A stretch of 51,693 nucleotides of DNA from Lachnospiraceae bacterium UBA7202 (GTDB lineage Bacteria > Bacillota > Clostridia > Lachnospirales > Lachnospiraceae). Location of the stretch: positions 1 to 51,693 of the forward strand of contig DKUO01000053.1 of the NCBI GenBank assembly GCA_002490705.1, written 5' to 3'. The translations under genes were made by a program, and so were the position numbers. Positions within the stretch are counted from its first letter, which is position 1; each line of letters starts with the position of its first letter. This document shows positions 15,672-24,771 of the stretch, one piece after another. Below the pieces are notes generated by a model. That model was not told where the DNA came from. It worked only from the letters and a program-made list of their open reading frames with translations, and did no database searches.

Positions 15672-17185
15672 ATATCAGCGAGGCGAAGAAATATATCAAG
15701 GATTCCGTGAAAATATATTTGAAAAAGGATGAGGAGGGTGCTTACCGCATTCCGGTTGTCAGGCAGCGCCCCGTATTCCTTCTGGGTGCGCCGGGCATCG
15801 GCAAGACGGCGATCATGGAGCAGATTGCGCAGGAGCTAGGGATTGCGTTGGTCAGCTATTCCATGACGCACCACACCAGACAGTCAGCGCTTGGACTGCC
15901 CTTTATCGTGCACAGAGAGTATGCGGGCCAGGCTTTCGATGTGTCGGAGTACACCATGAGTGAAATCATCGCCTCCGTTTATGATGTGATGGAAAAAAGC
16001 GGTATCCGCGAGGGGATTCTTTTTCTTGACGAGATCAACTGCGTTTCGGAGACCCTTGCGCCCTCCATGCTGCAATTTTTACAGTACAAAATATTCGGCA
16101 GGCATCAGGTGCCGGAGGGATGGATTATCGTCACGGCGGGAAATCCCCCGGAATACAATAAATCGGTGCGGGAGTTCGATGTGGTGACTTTGGACCGCAT
16201 GAAGATTCTGGAGGTGGAGGCCGACTATGAGAGCTGGCGGACATATGCAAAGGACAGGAATATCCATACGGCGGTGTTAAACTATCTGGATATGAAGAAG
16301 GAGGATTTCTATCTGGTGGAAACCACCGTGCGGGGGAAAAGCTATGTCACGGCCAGAGGATGGGAGGATCTGTCGCAGATGCTTGTTCTCTATGAGGAGG
16401 AGGGGATTTCCGTGGAGGAATCCCTGATCGGGCAGTATCTGCGCAATGACCGGGTGGCAAGGGAATTCAGCGCCTATTATGATTTGTACAGAAAGTACCA
16501 GCAGGATTATCGGGTGGAGGATATTTTTGCGGGCACGGTCAGCGAGCAGGTGAAAGACAGGGCGAGAAAGGCGGCCTTCGATGAACGGCTTTCGCTGATG
16601 GGAATGCTGCTTGATAAACTTCGGCAGGAGTTAAGAGAAAACGGAGAGCAGGCAAAGCGGTTAAAGGAGTTGATGAATCCGCTGCGGGCTTTGAAGCAGA
16701 AGGCGGAGGCGGGAGAACCCGCACAGGAGCTGGCGGCCCTTTTGCAAAAACAGGCAGATGCAAGAGAACAGGCAATGACGTCCCTTGAAAGTGCGGGAGC
16801 GCTCTCGGTGGGCGACAGACAGACAGGCAGGGCCATTGTCAAATTCTTCAGAGAGTGTGCGCGGATGATTCTGACGGAAGGAATGCAGGATGGAGAGAAA
16901 GCCTTTGGGGGAGTCAGGGAGCGTTTCAATGAGCTTGTGGAGGCCCACAGGAAAGATACGGAGCGGGAGCAGGCGCGGCTGCACGGCCTTTTTGGATTTG
17001 TGGAGGACTGCTTTGGCGAGGGCAACGAGATGCTGCTTTTGGTGACGGAGTGTACGGTGCAGGCGGATTGTGCGGCTTTTATCAATACTTACGGCTGTGA
17101 GGATTATGTCCGACACAACGAGGGACTGATGCTGACGGAGCGCGGCGACGTGCTTACGGAGGAGATTAAAAAGCTCGATTTGTGA
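15668..17185 (+). CDS. MoxR-like AAA+ ATPase
   Basis: 505 residues. AAA+ core with Walker A LLGAPGIGKTAIM (about residues 37-49), Walker B ILFLDEIN (about 117-124), sensor 1 in WIIVTAGNPPEYN (about 155-167), then a helical lid. The C-terminal ~190 residues are strongly helical and charged (LKELMNPLRALKQKAEAGEP) and probably form a partner-binding coiled coil. Starts on the ATGA overlapping the VWA-like gene, so the two proteins are made together. A MoxR ATPase next to a MIDAS-bearing VWA partner is the classical arrangement; the long C-terminal extension is unlike short MoxR proteins. Confidence 0.88.
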   Translation: MNISEAKKYIKDSVKIYLKKDEEGAYRIPVVRQRPVFLLGAPGIGKTAIMEQIAQELGIALVSYSMTHHTRQSALGLPFIVHREYAGQAFDVSEYTMSEIIASVYDVMEKSGIREGILFLDEINCVSETLAPSMLQFLQYKIFGRHQVPEGWIIVTAGNPPEYNKSVREFDVVTLDRMKILEVEADYESWRTYAKDRNIHTAVLNYLDMKKEDFYLVETTVRGKSYVTARGWEDLSQMLVLYEEEGISVEESLIGQYLRNDRVAREFSAYYDLYRKYQQDYRVEDIFAGTVSEQVKDRARKAAFDERLSLMGMLLDKLRQELRENGEQAKRLKELMNPLRALKQKAEAGEPAQELAALLQKQADAREQAMTSLESAGALSVGDRQTGRAIVKFFRECARMILTEGMQDGEKAFGGVRERFNELVEAHRKDTEREQARLHGLFGFVEDCFGEGNEMLLLVTECTVQADCAAFINTYGCEDYVRHNEGLMLTERGDVLTEEIKKLDL

Positions 17186-17235
17186 GAACATGTGGTCAGG
17201 ATCGAAAGAGACGGGCAAAAGACAGGAGGAAAACC

Positions 17236-18138
17236 ATGGGAACAAGGAAGCAGGACACGCCAAGGGGCAGCTTACAGTTTGAAATTGTCTCTGATACCGC
17301 GGTGGTGACGGGATATGAGGGACGCGACGCTTCGCTTGTGATTCCGGAGAGCGTGGACGGATATCCGGTGGTATGGATTGGGAAGAAAGCCTTTTTAAGC
17401 CGTAAGACGCTGCGGGAAATCCGACTGCCGGAGAGCCTTGCAGGAATCGGGGATTGGGCTTTCGCCTACTGCACGGGGCTTGCGGTTGTAACCCTCCCCT
17501 ATCGCAGACTGGAGGTCGGACAGGGGATTTTTAAGGAGTGTACGGCGCTTTCCCAGATCAGGGACTGTCTGGACGGTGAGGAGAACGGGGATGTGCCCTT
17601 TCTCTTAGCGGCAACGGTGGGGACTCTTGATGCGTTTTATCTGTTTGATCCGGAGAATGCTGGTAAGGAGAACTGGATTGGCAGTTTTGACGCGAGAGTG
17701 GCGGCCCGGATGGCCCTTGCGGATAACGAGGGATTTTCAAAGATGCTTCTGTGCGGGGAGGAAGACTGCGGCAGCAGGGACACGGATGTGGGCTACTACA
17801 TGGAGCAGAAACGGCGGGGGAAGGTGCGGCTTGCCCTGCTGCGGCTCTTTCATGATTATGGGTTGAAAGAGGAACTGCGGGAAACGCTGGTGCGGTATCT
17901 GCTGGCCCATGGGAAGGGCTGCGAGAGCGAGGAGACCTGGCAGGTGATTTTGGAGGAGCACGGAGACGAGAAGCCCTATTATGAGCTGCTGACAGAGCTT
18001 GGCGGCGTAACCGGTGAAAATTTCCCGGCCATGATGGAGGATATGGGGGAGCGGCACGCGGAGATGAAGGCCTATCTCATGCGCTATCATGACGGGCAGA
18101 GAAAGACGGAGGATGCCTTTGCGCAGTTTGCGCTGTGA
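17236..18138 (+). CDS. leucine-rich-repeat (BspA-like LRR_5) protein
   Basis: 300 residues. Residues about 10-115 contain BspA-type repeats: ASLVIPESVDGYPVVWIGKKAF, then LREIRLPESLAGIGDWAFAYC and LAVVTLPYRRLEVGQGIFKEC. The C-terminal ~180 residues are helical (MALADNEGFSKMLLCGEED, RLALLRLFHDYGLKEELRETL) and resemble no family I can name. No signal peptide or membrane segment, so it should be cytoplasmic, unlike surface BspA proteins. ATG 17236 is chosen because AGGAGG sits seven bases upstream; a longer frame from GTG 17182 has no SD. It is the third gene of the VWA-MoxR unit and may be its substrate or target recogniser (inference). Confidence 0.78.
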   Translation: MGTRKQDTPRGSLQFEIVSDTAVVTGYEGRDASLVIPESVDGYPVVWIGKKAFLSRKTLREIRLPESLAGIGDWAFAYCTGLAVVTLPYRRLEVGQGIFKECTALSQIRDCLDGEENGDVPFLLAATVGTLDAFYLFDPENAGKENWIGSFDARVAARMALADNEGFSKMLLCGEEDCGSRDTDVGYYMEQKRRGKVRLALLRLFHDYGLKEELRETLVRYLLAHGKGCESEETWQVILEEHGDEKPYYELLTELGGVTGENFPAMMEDMGERHAEMKAYLMRYHDGQRKTEDAFAQFAL

Positions 18139-18163
18139 GGAAGGGTATCAGGGAGGTGTTTTT

Positions 18164-18832
18164 ATAAAGGAGAAAATACTGATCGTTGAAGATGATTTTA
18201 CCATACAGGCACAGCTAAAAACCTTTCTGTCCGGGAATGGATATGAGGTTTTTGCGATTACGGATTTTTCCCAGATAATCCAGCAGGTAAAGATGTTTGT
18301 TCCGCATTTGGTTATTTTGGATATAAAGCTGCCGGGAAGCAATGGCTTTGAAATATGTTCGGAGATTCGTACTTTTTCAGATATTCCTATTGTGTTTGTG
18401 ACAAGCAGCAACACAGATATGGACGAACTGAACAGCATTATGCTAGGGGGCGACGCTTTTATTACAAAGCCTTACAACACTGCAATCCTGCTTGCCAAAA
18501 TTGCCGCACTGTTAAAACGGGCATACCCTTCCCGGCAAGTAGAATCTTGCACATGGAATGGGGTGACTCTGCATCCCGCAAGCGGTGTAATAGAATACAG
18601 GGAACAAAAGGCAGAATTGACAAAAAATGAGATGAAAATCCTATACTATCTTTTTAAGAACGCCGGAAAAATCTGCTCCCGAAATGACATTGTGGACTTC
18701 CTTTGGGATAATCAGCTGTACGTTGATGATAATGCCCTAAGTGTCAATGTCACCCGTATTCGTGATAAACTCAATAAAATCGGGCTTACCGATTTTATTA
18801 AGACAAAACACAGACAGGGATATACATTATGA
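18164..18832 (+). CDS. OmpR-family response regulator (BceR-like), possible ATA start
   Basis: Receiver plus winged-helix DNA-binding regulator of the Bce-type module downstream. KEKILIVEDDFTIQAQ begins the receiver; D53 in LVILDIKLPGSNG is the phospho-acceptor; the Lys is in FITKPYN; the C-terminal winged helix has LTKNEMKILYYLFKNAGKICSRNDIV and ends TKHRQGYTL. Homologous starts would fall at 18164, where the codon is ATA, eight bases after GGGAGG (18151-18156). The nearest in-frame ATG (18113) and TTGs (18119, 18128) lie inside the LRR gene without an SD. Either the start mutated from ATG to ATA, or a longer protein is made. Its stop overlaps the kinase start by four bases. Confidence 0.8.
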   Translation: MKEKILIVEDDFTIQAQLKTFLSGNGYEVFAITDFSQIIQQVKMFVPHLVILDIKLPGSNGFEICSEIRTFSDIPIVFVTSSNTDMDELNSIMLGGDAFITKPYNTAILLAKIAALLKRAYPSRQVESCTWNGVTLHPASGVIEYREQKAELTKNEMKILYYLFKNAGKICSRNDIVDFLWDNQLYVDDNALSVNVTRIRDKLNKIGLTDFIKTKHRQGYTL

Positions 18833-19842
18833 GCGGAAAACTATATTTAAAAAATCAAATGTTGGTTATTCTTGTAAACCTTACAGGTATGCTGGCACTT
18901 GCCTTGTTTTTGCTTGCAAGTGGAAACCAGTTTCAAACTGTTATGCTTATCTTTATAGTCTGGCTCATTATCATAACCACATATCTGTCGGTTGTCTACT
19001 ATGTGCGAAAAAGGTATCTGAATCGATTACTGGATATGGCGGAACAGTTAGAAGAACGGTATCTAATACCGGAAATTATGACGATACCAGAGAAAGCAGA
19101 TGAGCAGGTTTTTTATCAGATTATGAAGATGGCAGAAAAATCCATGCTTGAAAAAATAGGTGCAATACAGAACGAGCGAAAAGAATATAAAGAATATATT
19201 GAGCAGTGGATCCATGAAGTAAAAACACCGATTACAGCAATGAAGCTGCTTTGTGAGAATAACCGTTCCCCCTTTACCAGAGAGATACTGGCAGAGTTGG
19301 AAAATATCAATCATTATACGGAACAGGCACTTTATTATGCCAGAAGTGAACATGCAGAGAAAGACTATTCTGTTCGTGAGACAGACTTATGTGATGTTGT
19401 GCATAGTGCAATCGCAGACAATAAATATCTCCTGCGACAAAGTAACATGACGATTACGATAGACGATATAGAGAACAGGGTTTACACGGATGATAAATGG
19501 GTGCGGTTCATCTTAAATCAGATTATCGGCAATGCGATCAAATATCGTACCGAACAGCCCGTTTTATATTTTTCTACAATAAAGACAAATGACAGAGTTG
19601 TTTTGTCAATCAGCGATAATGGGATAGGGATTCCACAAAGTGATTTACCCCGTATTTTTGAAAAGGGATTTACAGGCAGGAACGGGCGGACTGGAAAAAA
19701 TTCTACGGGAATGGGTTTGTATCTTTGCAAGCGCCTTTGTGATAAGTTGGGAATAGGGCTTACGGCTCTTTCGGAAAACAAAGGGACAACGATTGCGCTT
19801 TCTTTTCAGATGAACGATTTCGTTATCAGGGTGCAGGGCTGA
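18829..19842 (+). CDS. intramembrane-sensing histidine kinase (BceS-like)
   Basis: 337 residues. Two transmembrane helices (about 10-31 and 37-58) are joined by only a few residues, so there is no outer sensor domain, the mark of Bce-type kinases that sense through their ABC permease. Then a dimerisation helix with H129 in EQWIHEVKTP, the N box FILNQIIGNAIKYR, DNGIGIPQSDLPRIFEKGF, and the G box STGMGLYLCKRLCDKLG. Begins on the ATGA overlap with the regulator. It pairs with the ABC transporter genes downstream to detect and resist cell-wall-active peptides; the actual inducer is unknown. Confidence 0.93.
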   Translation: MSGKLYLKNQMLVILVNLTGMLALALFLLASGNQFQTVMLIFIVWLIIITTYLSVVYYVRKRYLNRLLDMAEQLEERYLIPEIMTIPEKADEQVFYQIMKMAEKSMLEKIGAIQNERKEYKEYIEQWIHEVKTPITAMKLLCENNRSPFTREILAELENINHYTEQALYYARSEHAEKDYSVRETDLCDVVHSAIADNKYLLRQSNMTITIDDIENRVYTDDKWVRFILNQIIGNAIKYRTEQPVLYFSTIKTNDRVVLSISDNGIGIPQSDLPRIFEKGFTGRNGRTGKNSTGMGLYLCKRLCDKLGIGLTALSENKGTTIALSFQMNDFVIRVQG

Positions 19843-19856
19843 AATGTCCTGCACTT

Positions 19857-19921
19857 CTTACATTTTTGTAAGAACTTCGTAAGAAAAATTGATACAAAAA
19901 ACGAAAAGCACCCTTTACAAT
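19857..19921 (+). promoter_or_regulatory. regulator binding region and promoter of the ABC genes
   Basis: CTTACA-TTTT-TGTAAG (19857-19872) is a perfect palindrome, and GTAAG recurs 11 bases on (19868 and 19879), one helical turn apart, as OmpR-type regulators prefer. TACAAT at 19916-19921 may be the -10; the best -35, TTGATA at 19889, is 21 bases away, too far for unaided use. This fits an activated promoter driven by the adjacent response regulator. Confidence 0.5.
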
Positions 19922-19952
19922 ATAGGCATAAAACAGTTAGGAGGCTTATCAA

Positions 19953-20720
19953 ATGAACACAATTTTGAAGCTGGAGCATATCCAGAAATATTATGGCGAT
20001 GGCGGAAATATTACCAAAGCCATTAGGGATATCAGCTTTTCCGTTGAGGCTGGAGAATTTCTCGGCATTATGGGGGCGTCCGGCTCTGGAAAAACAACGC
20101 TGCTCAACTGTATTTCCACCATTGATACAGTAAGTGCGGGGCATATTTTTTTAGAGGGAATAGATGTGACAGAAATCAAACCAAAATCCCTTGCCCGTTT
20201 TCGCAGGGGAAATTTGGGGTTTGTATTTCAAGATTTCAATTTATTGGATACATTGACAATTTCAGAAAACATTGCGCTGGCATTGACAATCAATCACACA
20301 CCTGCCGGGAGCGTAGAACCCCGTGTTTTGGAGATGGCTGAGAAGTTGAATATCAGTGATATTCTAAACAAATATCCCTATCAGGTATCAGGGGGACAAA
20401 AGCAGCGCTGCGCTTGTGCAAGAGCGATTATCAACAATCCCAAGCTCTTATTAGCGGACGAACCCACAGGGGCATTGGACAGCCATTCTTCACAAATGCT
20501 GTTGTCTACGATCCAAAGTATCAATGCGCAGCTTAGGGCAACCATTCTTATGGTAACACACGACGCTTTTACCGCCAGTTATGCAAGTCGTATCCTCTTT
20601 TTGAAAGACGGGGAAATCTTTATGGAACTGCGCAAGGGGAATGACAGCAGAAACGCCTTTTTTGATAAAATTCTGAATGTTCTTACAATCATTGGAGGAG
20701 GACAGAGCCATGTATGCTAA
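19953..20720 (+). CDS. ABC transporter ATPase (BceA-like)
   Basis: 255-residue ATPase of a peptide resistance/sensing transporter. Walker A GASGSGKTT (about residues 45-53), Q-loop FVFQDFNLLD, signature VSGGQKQRC, Walker B LLLADEPTGALD, switch His in MVTHDAF. This is the MacB/LolD-like branch. AGGAGG lies about ten bases upstream. The C-terminus overlaps the permease start by 11 bases. In the Bce paradigm it powers the permease and also relays flux information to the kinase. Confidence 0.94.
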   Translation: MNTILKLEHIQKYYGDGGNITKAIRDISFSVEAGEFLGIMGASGSGKTTLLNCISTIDTVSAGHIFLEGIDVTEIKPKSLARFRRGNLGFVFQDFNLLDTLTISENIALALTINHTPAGSVEPRVLEMAEKLNISDILNKYPYQVSGGQKQRCACARAIINNPKLLLADEPTGALDSHSSQMLLSTIQSINAQLRATILMVTHDAFTASYASRILFLKDGEIFMELRKGNDSRNAFFDKILNVLTIIGGGQSHVC

Positions 20721-22923
20721 ACTTGTTTTCAGAAACGCAAGGCGGTCTGTAAAAGACTATTTGGTTTACATTGTCACAATGACAATCTGCGTTACTTTGT
20801 TTTATGCGTTTCTCTCCATTTCCAGCAGTTATTATAACCCGGATATAGGCAGTGAGTATGATTTTACGCTGTTAAGCGATGGGATGAAAGCGGCAATCTG
20901 CATGATAACATTGCTGCTGATATTCCTGATACGGTTTGTCAACCATTATATGCTCCGGCAGAAACAAAAAGAGTTTGCCATTCAGTCTATCATGGGAATG
21001 GAACAAAAGACTATTGGACGAATTTTCTTCGCGGAAACACTGATTATGGGAATGATTTCCATTCTGATTGGCATTTTTTTCGGCGTATTTTGTTCCCAGT
21101 TTATAACGGCAATGCTCCTTACGGCTTATGGCAGGCCCTATGAAATATCATGGACTTTATTCCCGGATACGGTTTTATGGACGGTGGTATTTTTTGTTAT
21201 TAGTTTTTTGATGGTGGGAATGTTCAATACCCGTACTATTCAGAAAACGAAAATTATCACGATGCTTTCCGCAGAGAAAGAGAATGAGCCAAAACTGGGA
21301 AAGAGCCGTTGGATCTTCGTTATGGCAATCATCTTTGAACTGTTCACGGTATGGGCATTGATTACAGGAGTCATAAAAGCTCTGTTCTTTTACGATTCCC
21401 GTTTTCCAATTCCCGTACAGCTCATGTATTTTGGAAATATTCTTTTTCCCGCTGTCACTTTGGGGTGGTCTTTCTTATGGCTGTTTCAGAAGAAAAAATG
21501 GGATGCTCAAAAACTGCTTTGCGGTTTATTAGCCTGTTCTGTATTCAATACGTTTGCGGCAGTAAGCGTACCGGCGCTTACCAATCAGTATTATCTTCCG
21601 TTAGGAAACGGAATGCTCAGGCAATATTTGTTGTATGCGTTGGTTGACTTGCTTTTTTTCATCGGTGCATTGATTTACCTTGCCAGCAGCTTTATTGTCA
21701 TATGGAAAGAAAAGTCACCGGAACACAGATACAAAGAGGAAAATCTGTTCTTTTTGGGGCAGATTACATCAAAATTAAATACAACCAGTAAAACAATGAC
21801 ATTGATTTGCATAACTCTTGTGCTTGCTATTTTCCTGTTTATAGCTGCTCCTATTTTGTCGGGCTGGGCTTTTGGCTATTTGGGTGCACGTTCTATGTAT
21901 GATGTGCAGGTATTTTCAAGGTACAATAATGTGTATGAAGAAAAAAATCTGCCGCAGGATAATTATGAAATCATCACTGATTTTTTTGCAACGCATGAAA
22001 TAGATACGGCGTATGATTGCACTTTTAGTTTGTATCTTCCGAAAAAAGCTGATTTTCACAATCGGATAAAGTATGACTTTCCTGTCGTGGCGATTTCTTT
22101 AAGTGATTATAATGTCATACGGAAAATGTTGGGATATGAGCAGATTTCTTTAGGAGAAAACGAATTTATAACACAGTGGAAAACAATAGCAACGGAAGAA
22201 GAAAGAAATAGTTTTATTGCAGAACATACCAGCGTTGTAACAGATGGGGGAACGTTGAATATTTCCGAGCAGTCCTATTCCGACGAAGCAATGGGAGAAA
22301 CACTTTATAATTCCTATACAGATGTCCTTTATGTATTCCCGGATAAAATATGTGAGGAATTGCTGCCAGTTATGAGAAACCGTTATATTATAACAACCAA
22401 AAAAATCACTTATGAAAACGCAAGGGAGCTGGAAAGGCTTTTTACAGCGGAATATCCAGAGCAGGCAGAAAGCGGTGTTGCGTATGGTGTACGTTTCAGC
22501 ACACTTCAAACAAATAGTGCAATCGCAAATAACTTTATCCTGCAAACAGGAATGATTTATGGTGCGGTTGTATTGATGGTAATTTGCCTTACAGTGCTTT
22601 CTCTACAGCAGCTTTTAGACGCAGGGCGATATAAATACCGCTTCTCTGTACTCCGGAAATTAGGTGTAGAGGAGCAGCGTATCCATAAACTTATCTTGGA
22701 GCAGTTGAGCGTATGGTTTGGACTTCCAATTATCGCGGCAATCATGGTAGCTGCAGTTGTAATTGGTTATTTTATCCAGACCATATCAGCCGAAATCTCT
22801 GCGTATATAGGCTTTACCGCATTGATGTTACAGATTGGGGTAACAGTGGGAATTTTGGGAATTTTGTTGCTTTGCTATTTTATCAGCACATGGGTTATTT
22901 TTAGACGATCTGTTAATTCATAG
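20710..22923 (+). CDS. ABC transporter permease (BceB-like)
   Basis: 737 residues with about ten transmembrane helices: one at the N-terminus, clusters at about 70-300, and three at the C-terminus. A large outer domain of about 200 residues sits between helices seven and eight (from SMYDVQVFSRYNN to RFSTLQTNSAIANNF), the peptide-binding feature of BceB-type permeases. FtsX-like signature regions occur near residues 85-110 (RQKQKEFAIQSIMGMEQ) and near 645. ATG 20710 is used because GGAGGAGG lies eight bases upstream; it overlaps the ATPase stop. The last codons lie in a hairpin shared with the convergent PHP remnant. Confidence 0.92.
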   Translation: MYAKLVFRNARRSVKDYLVYIVTMTICVTLFYAFLSISSSYYNPDIGSEYDFTLLSDGMKAAICMITLLLIFLIRFVNHYMLRQKQKEFAIQSIMGMEQKTIGRIFFAETLIMGMISILIGIFFGVFCSQFITAMLLTAYGRPYEISWTLFPDTVLWTVVFFVISFLMVGMFNTRTIQKTKIITMLSAEKENEPKLGKSRWIFVMAIIFELFTVWALITGVIKALFFYDSRFPIPVQLMYFGNILFPAVTLGWSFLWLFQKKKWDAQKLLCGLLACSVFNTFAAVSVPALTNQYYLPLGNGMLRQYLLYALVDLLFFIGALIYLASSFIVIWKEKSPEHRYKEENLFFLGQITSKLNTTSKTMTLICITLVLAIFLFIAAPILSGWAFGYLGARSMYDVQVFSRYNNVYEEKNLPQDNYEIITDFFATHEIDTAYDCTFSLYLPKKADFHNRIKYDFPVVAISLSDYNVIRKMLGYEQISLGENEFITQWKTIATEEERNSFIAEHTSVVTDGGTLNISEQSYSDEAMGETLYNSYTDVLYVFPDKICEELLPVMRNRYIITTKKITYENARELERLFTAEYPEQAESGVAYGVRFSTLQTNSAIANNFILQTGMIYGAVVLMVICLTVLSLQQLLDAGRYKYRFSVLRKLGVEEQRIHKLILEQLSVWFGLPIIAAIMVAAVVIGYFIQTISAEISAYIGFTALMLQIGVTVGILGILLLCYFISTWVIFRRSVNS

Positions 22924-23689
22924 GGCAGTTATGCTGCCCTATCCCGATGGACGGTTTGGTTTTCCCGTGGTAGCTGCTGAACGCTTCTATGCCGTCAATT
23001 CCGAGATTGAGGATACTGTCAAGCAGAAATTCTTTTCCTTTCAGATTCACGCCCGGGTGGGCGATTACAGCGACACCGTGGTTTTGGTGTATGATGGCAA
23101 TGATTTCTTCCATCGCCGGGTAGTTGATTTTTGCATGGCACGGTTTTCCCTGCGAATAGTAATCCCAATAAAAATTGACATAGGGATTGTCGCTTCTTTC
23201 CCCGCCGGGGCGGTAGGGGGATAAAAGCGGATGGTCTGCGTATTCCGGCATTGCAAGTAAAACTTCCGCGAACATTTCCCTGGTCCAGTTTCCCTGCCAA
23301 TAATTATTTCTGGACAGTTCCCGCATATCTTTTTCCTCGATATGCCTAAAACCTAATGCCTGTGTTTTGGTAAGCCTGTCAAGGGAAGCCCGGTAATTTT
23401 GCCTGTCAATATTTTTTTCTATTTTTTCAAAATCTCCGTTCCAAAAATCAATGCCATACCCCAGCACATGAAAATTGGTATCCTGAAAGGTACAGTCAAT
23501 TTCAATTCCCGAAATATAGGCGATCCCTTTTTCTTTCGCCGCTTTTGCGGCTTCTTCATTTGCCTTCACACAATTATGATCCGTGACGGAAACTGTACGG
23601 ATTTCCTTTTGGACGCATTGCTCTATCAATGCAGACGGTGTAAATTCCCCATCGTCGCTGTATCTGCTGTGCATGTGTAAATCTATCAT
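22913..23689 (-). pseudogene. PHP-domain phosphoesterase gene with internal deletion and altered end
   Basis: A polymerase-and-histidinol-phosphatase (PHP) metal-dependent phosphoesterase of the YciV-like kind. The early metal ligands are present: HMH (residues 5-7), VTDHN, the Glu in SGIEID, the His in FHVLGYGID and VIAHPGVN. At residue 241 the frame reads SSYHGKTKPSIGIG. In relatives, a helix plus a GSDxH motif separates SSYH from HGKTKP, so about 25 codons including the last metal ligands seem to be missing. The final residues (NCPMN) are encoded by a hairpin at the edge of the Bce module. The frame is open but the enzyme is probably inactive. It starts with AGGAGG upstream. Confidence 0.65.
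22920..22942. terminator. hairpin between the convergent bce-like permease and PHP gene
   Basis: ATAGGGCAG (22920-22928) pairs perfectly with CTGCCCTAT (22934-22942) around a five-base loop. It overlaps the permease stop and encodes the last residues of the PHP frame. There is no T run on either side, so it may protect mRNA ends rather than terminate. Confidence 0.5.
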
Positions 23690-23713
23690 ACATAACCTCC
23701 TGTCAAATCCGTT

Positions 23714-24652
23714 TTAATGTCGCACGATATCCGCCTTTTTGGTTGCAACTGCTTTTGCCAACATTTTTTCAAACATCACTGCCATAAGAACCAGAATTGC
23801 CAGTAAATATACCGGAAACAGGGATACGCTGACATGGTTTGCGATAAATCCGAAGATCGGCGGCATGAGACAGGTTCCCACATAGGCGGAGGCCATTTGC
23901 ACGCCGATTAAAGCCTGTGACTTATCCGCACCAAAATGTGCCGGTGTGGAATGTATAATGGAAGGATAGACAGGGGCGCAGCCCAGTCCAATCAAAATCA
24001 AGCCTGCCAGAGAACTGGCGTTGCCAAAGGGCAAAAGTAAAAGCACAATGCCGAATAAGATAAATCCCTGTCCAAGCCGTATCATTTGCGTATCATTTAA
24101 CTTCATGGTCAAAAACCCGCTGAAAGCCCTGCCTGCGGTAATTCCCATAAAAAACAGGCTTGCAAAGCTGGCGGCGGTTTCCGCCGACAATCCCCGGCGC
24201 AGCACAAGATAACTGCTTGCCCACAGGCCGGTTGTCTGCTCAAGGGCACAGTAACAGAAAAAGGTGATCATGATTTCTTTTGCTCCCGGAATGTTAAATA
24301 TCTGACGCAGGGTAAGCGGTTTGGCCGCTGTTTCTTTTTCTGTCTGTCCTGTATCGCTGTCACTTCCCTTTTTCCACAATGGCAGGCTGAAAATCAATAT
24401 AGCGGTCAACACAATCTGAAGGATGGCGATATAGCGATAGCCCATGTTCCACCCCTGTCCGCCGGTCAGCGCATACCCCATGATATACGGGCCGAGTGAA
24501 GCGCCTACACCCCACATGCAATGCAGCCAGCTCATATGCCTGCTTGCATAATGGAGCGCGACATAATTATTCAGGGAAGCGTCTACGCTTCCGGCTCCAA
24601 GACCGTAAGGAACCGCCCATAGACATAATGCGGCATAGGAATGGCTGAAACA
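23714..24652 (-). pseudogene. 5'-truncated MFS transporter
   Basis: The recognisable sequence starts at about 24650 with FSHSYAALCLWAVPYGLGAG, then SVDASLNNYVALHYASRHMSW, a well-conserved region that lies after the third or fourth helix in sugar/drug-type MFS relatives. The remaining ~310 residues look complete to the C-terminus, with about eight or nine helices. The first ~85-90 residues of the family are absent: upstream codons in frame (to 24865) are unlike any MFS N-terminus and run antisense into the AraC gene. No usable start lies in frame near the junction. It was probably once the target of the adjacent AraC regulator. Confidence 0.68.
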
Positions 24653-24706
24653 TTGTATAGTCCTCCTGTGTCTTTTGCTTATCAAAAGGATACCGTCAAA
24701 TAGCGC

Positions 24707-24735
24707 TTGATACAACACATTTTCGGACGTATAAT
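24707..24735 (+). promoter_or_regulatory. sigma-A promoter of the AraC-family gene
   Basis: TTGATA (24707-24712), a 17-base spacer, TATAAT (24730-24735). A near-consensus promoter, giving a leader of about 30 bases. Confidence 0.75.
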
Positions 24736-24771
24736 ATAAAAAAACCGCCAAACAGAAAGAAAAGGGAAAAT

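Noticed and set aside
24566..24653. Alternative start for the MFS gene: AGGAGG followed by ATG at 24653 (minus)
   Set aside because: It is out of frame with the MFS sequence and stops after 28 codons.
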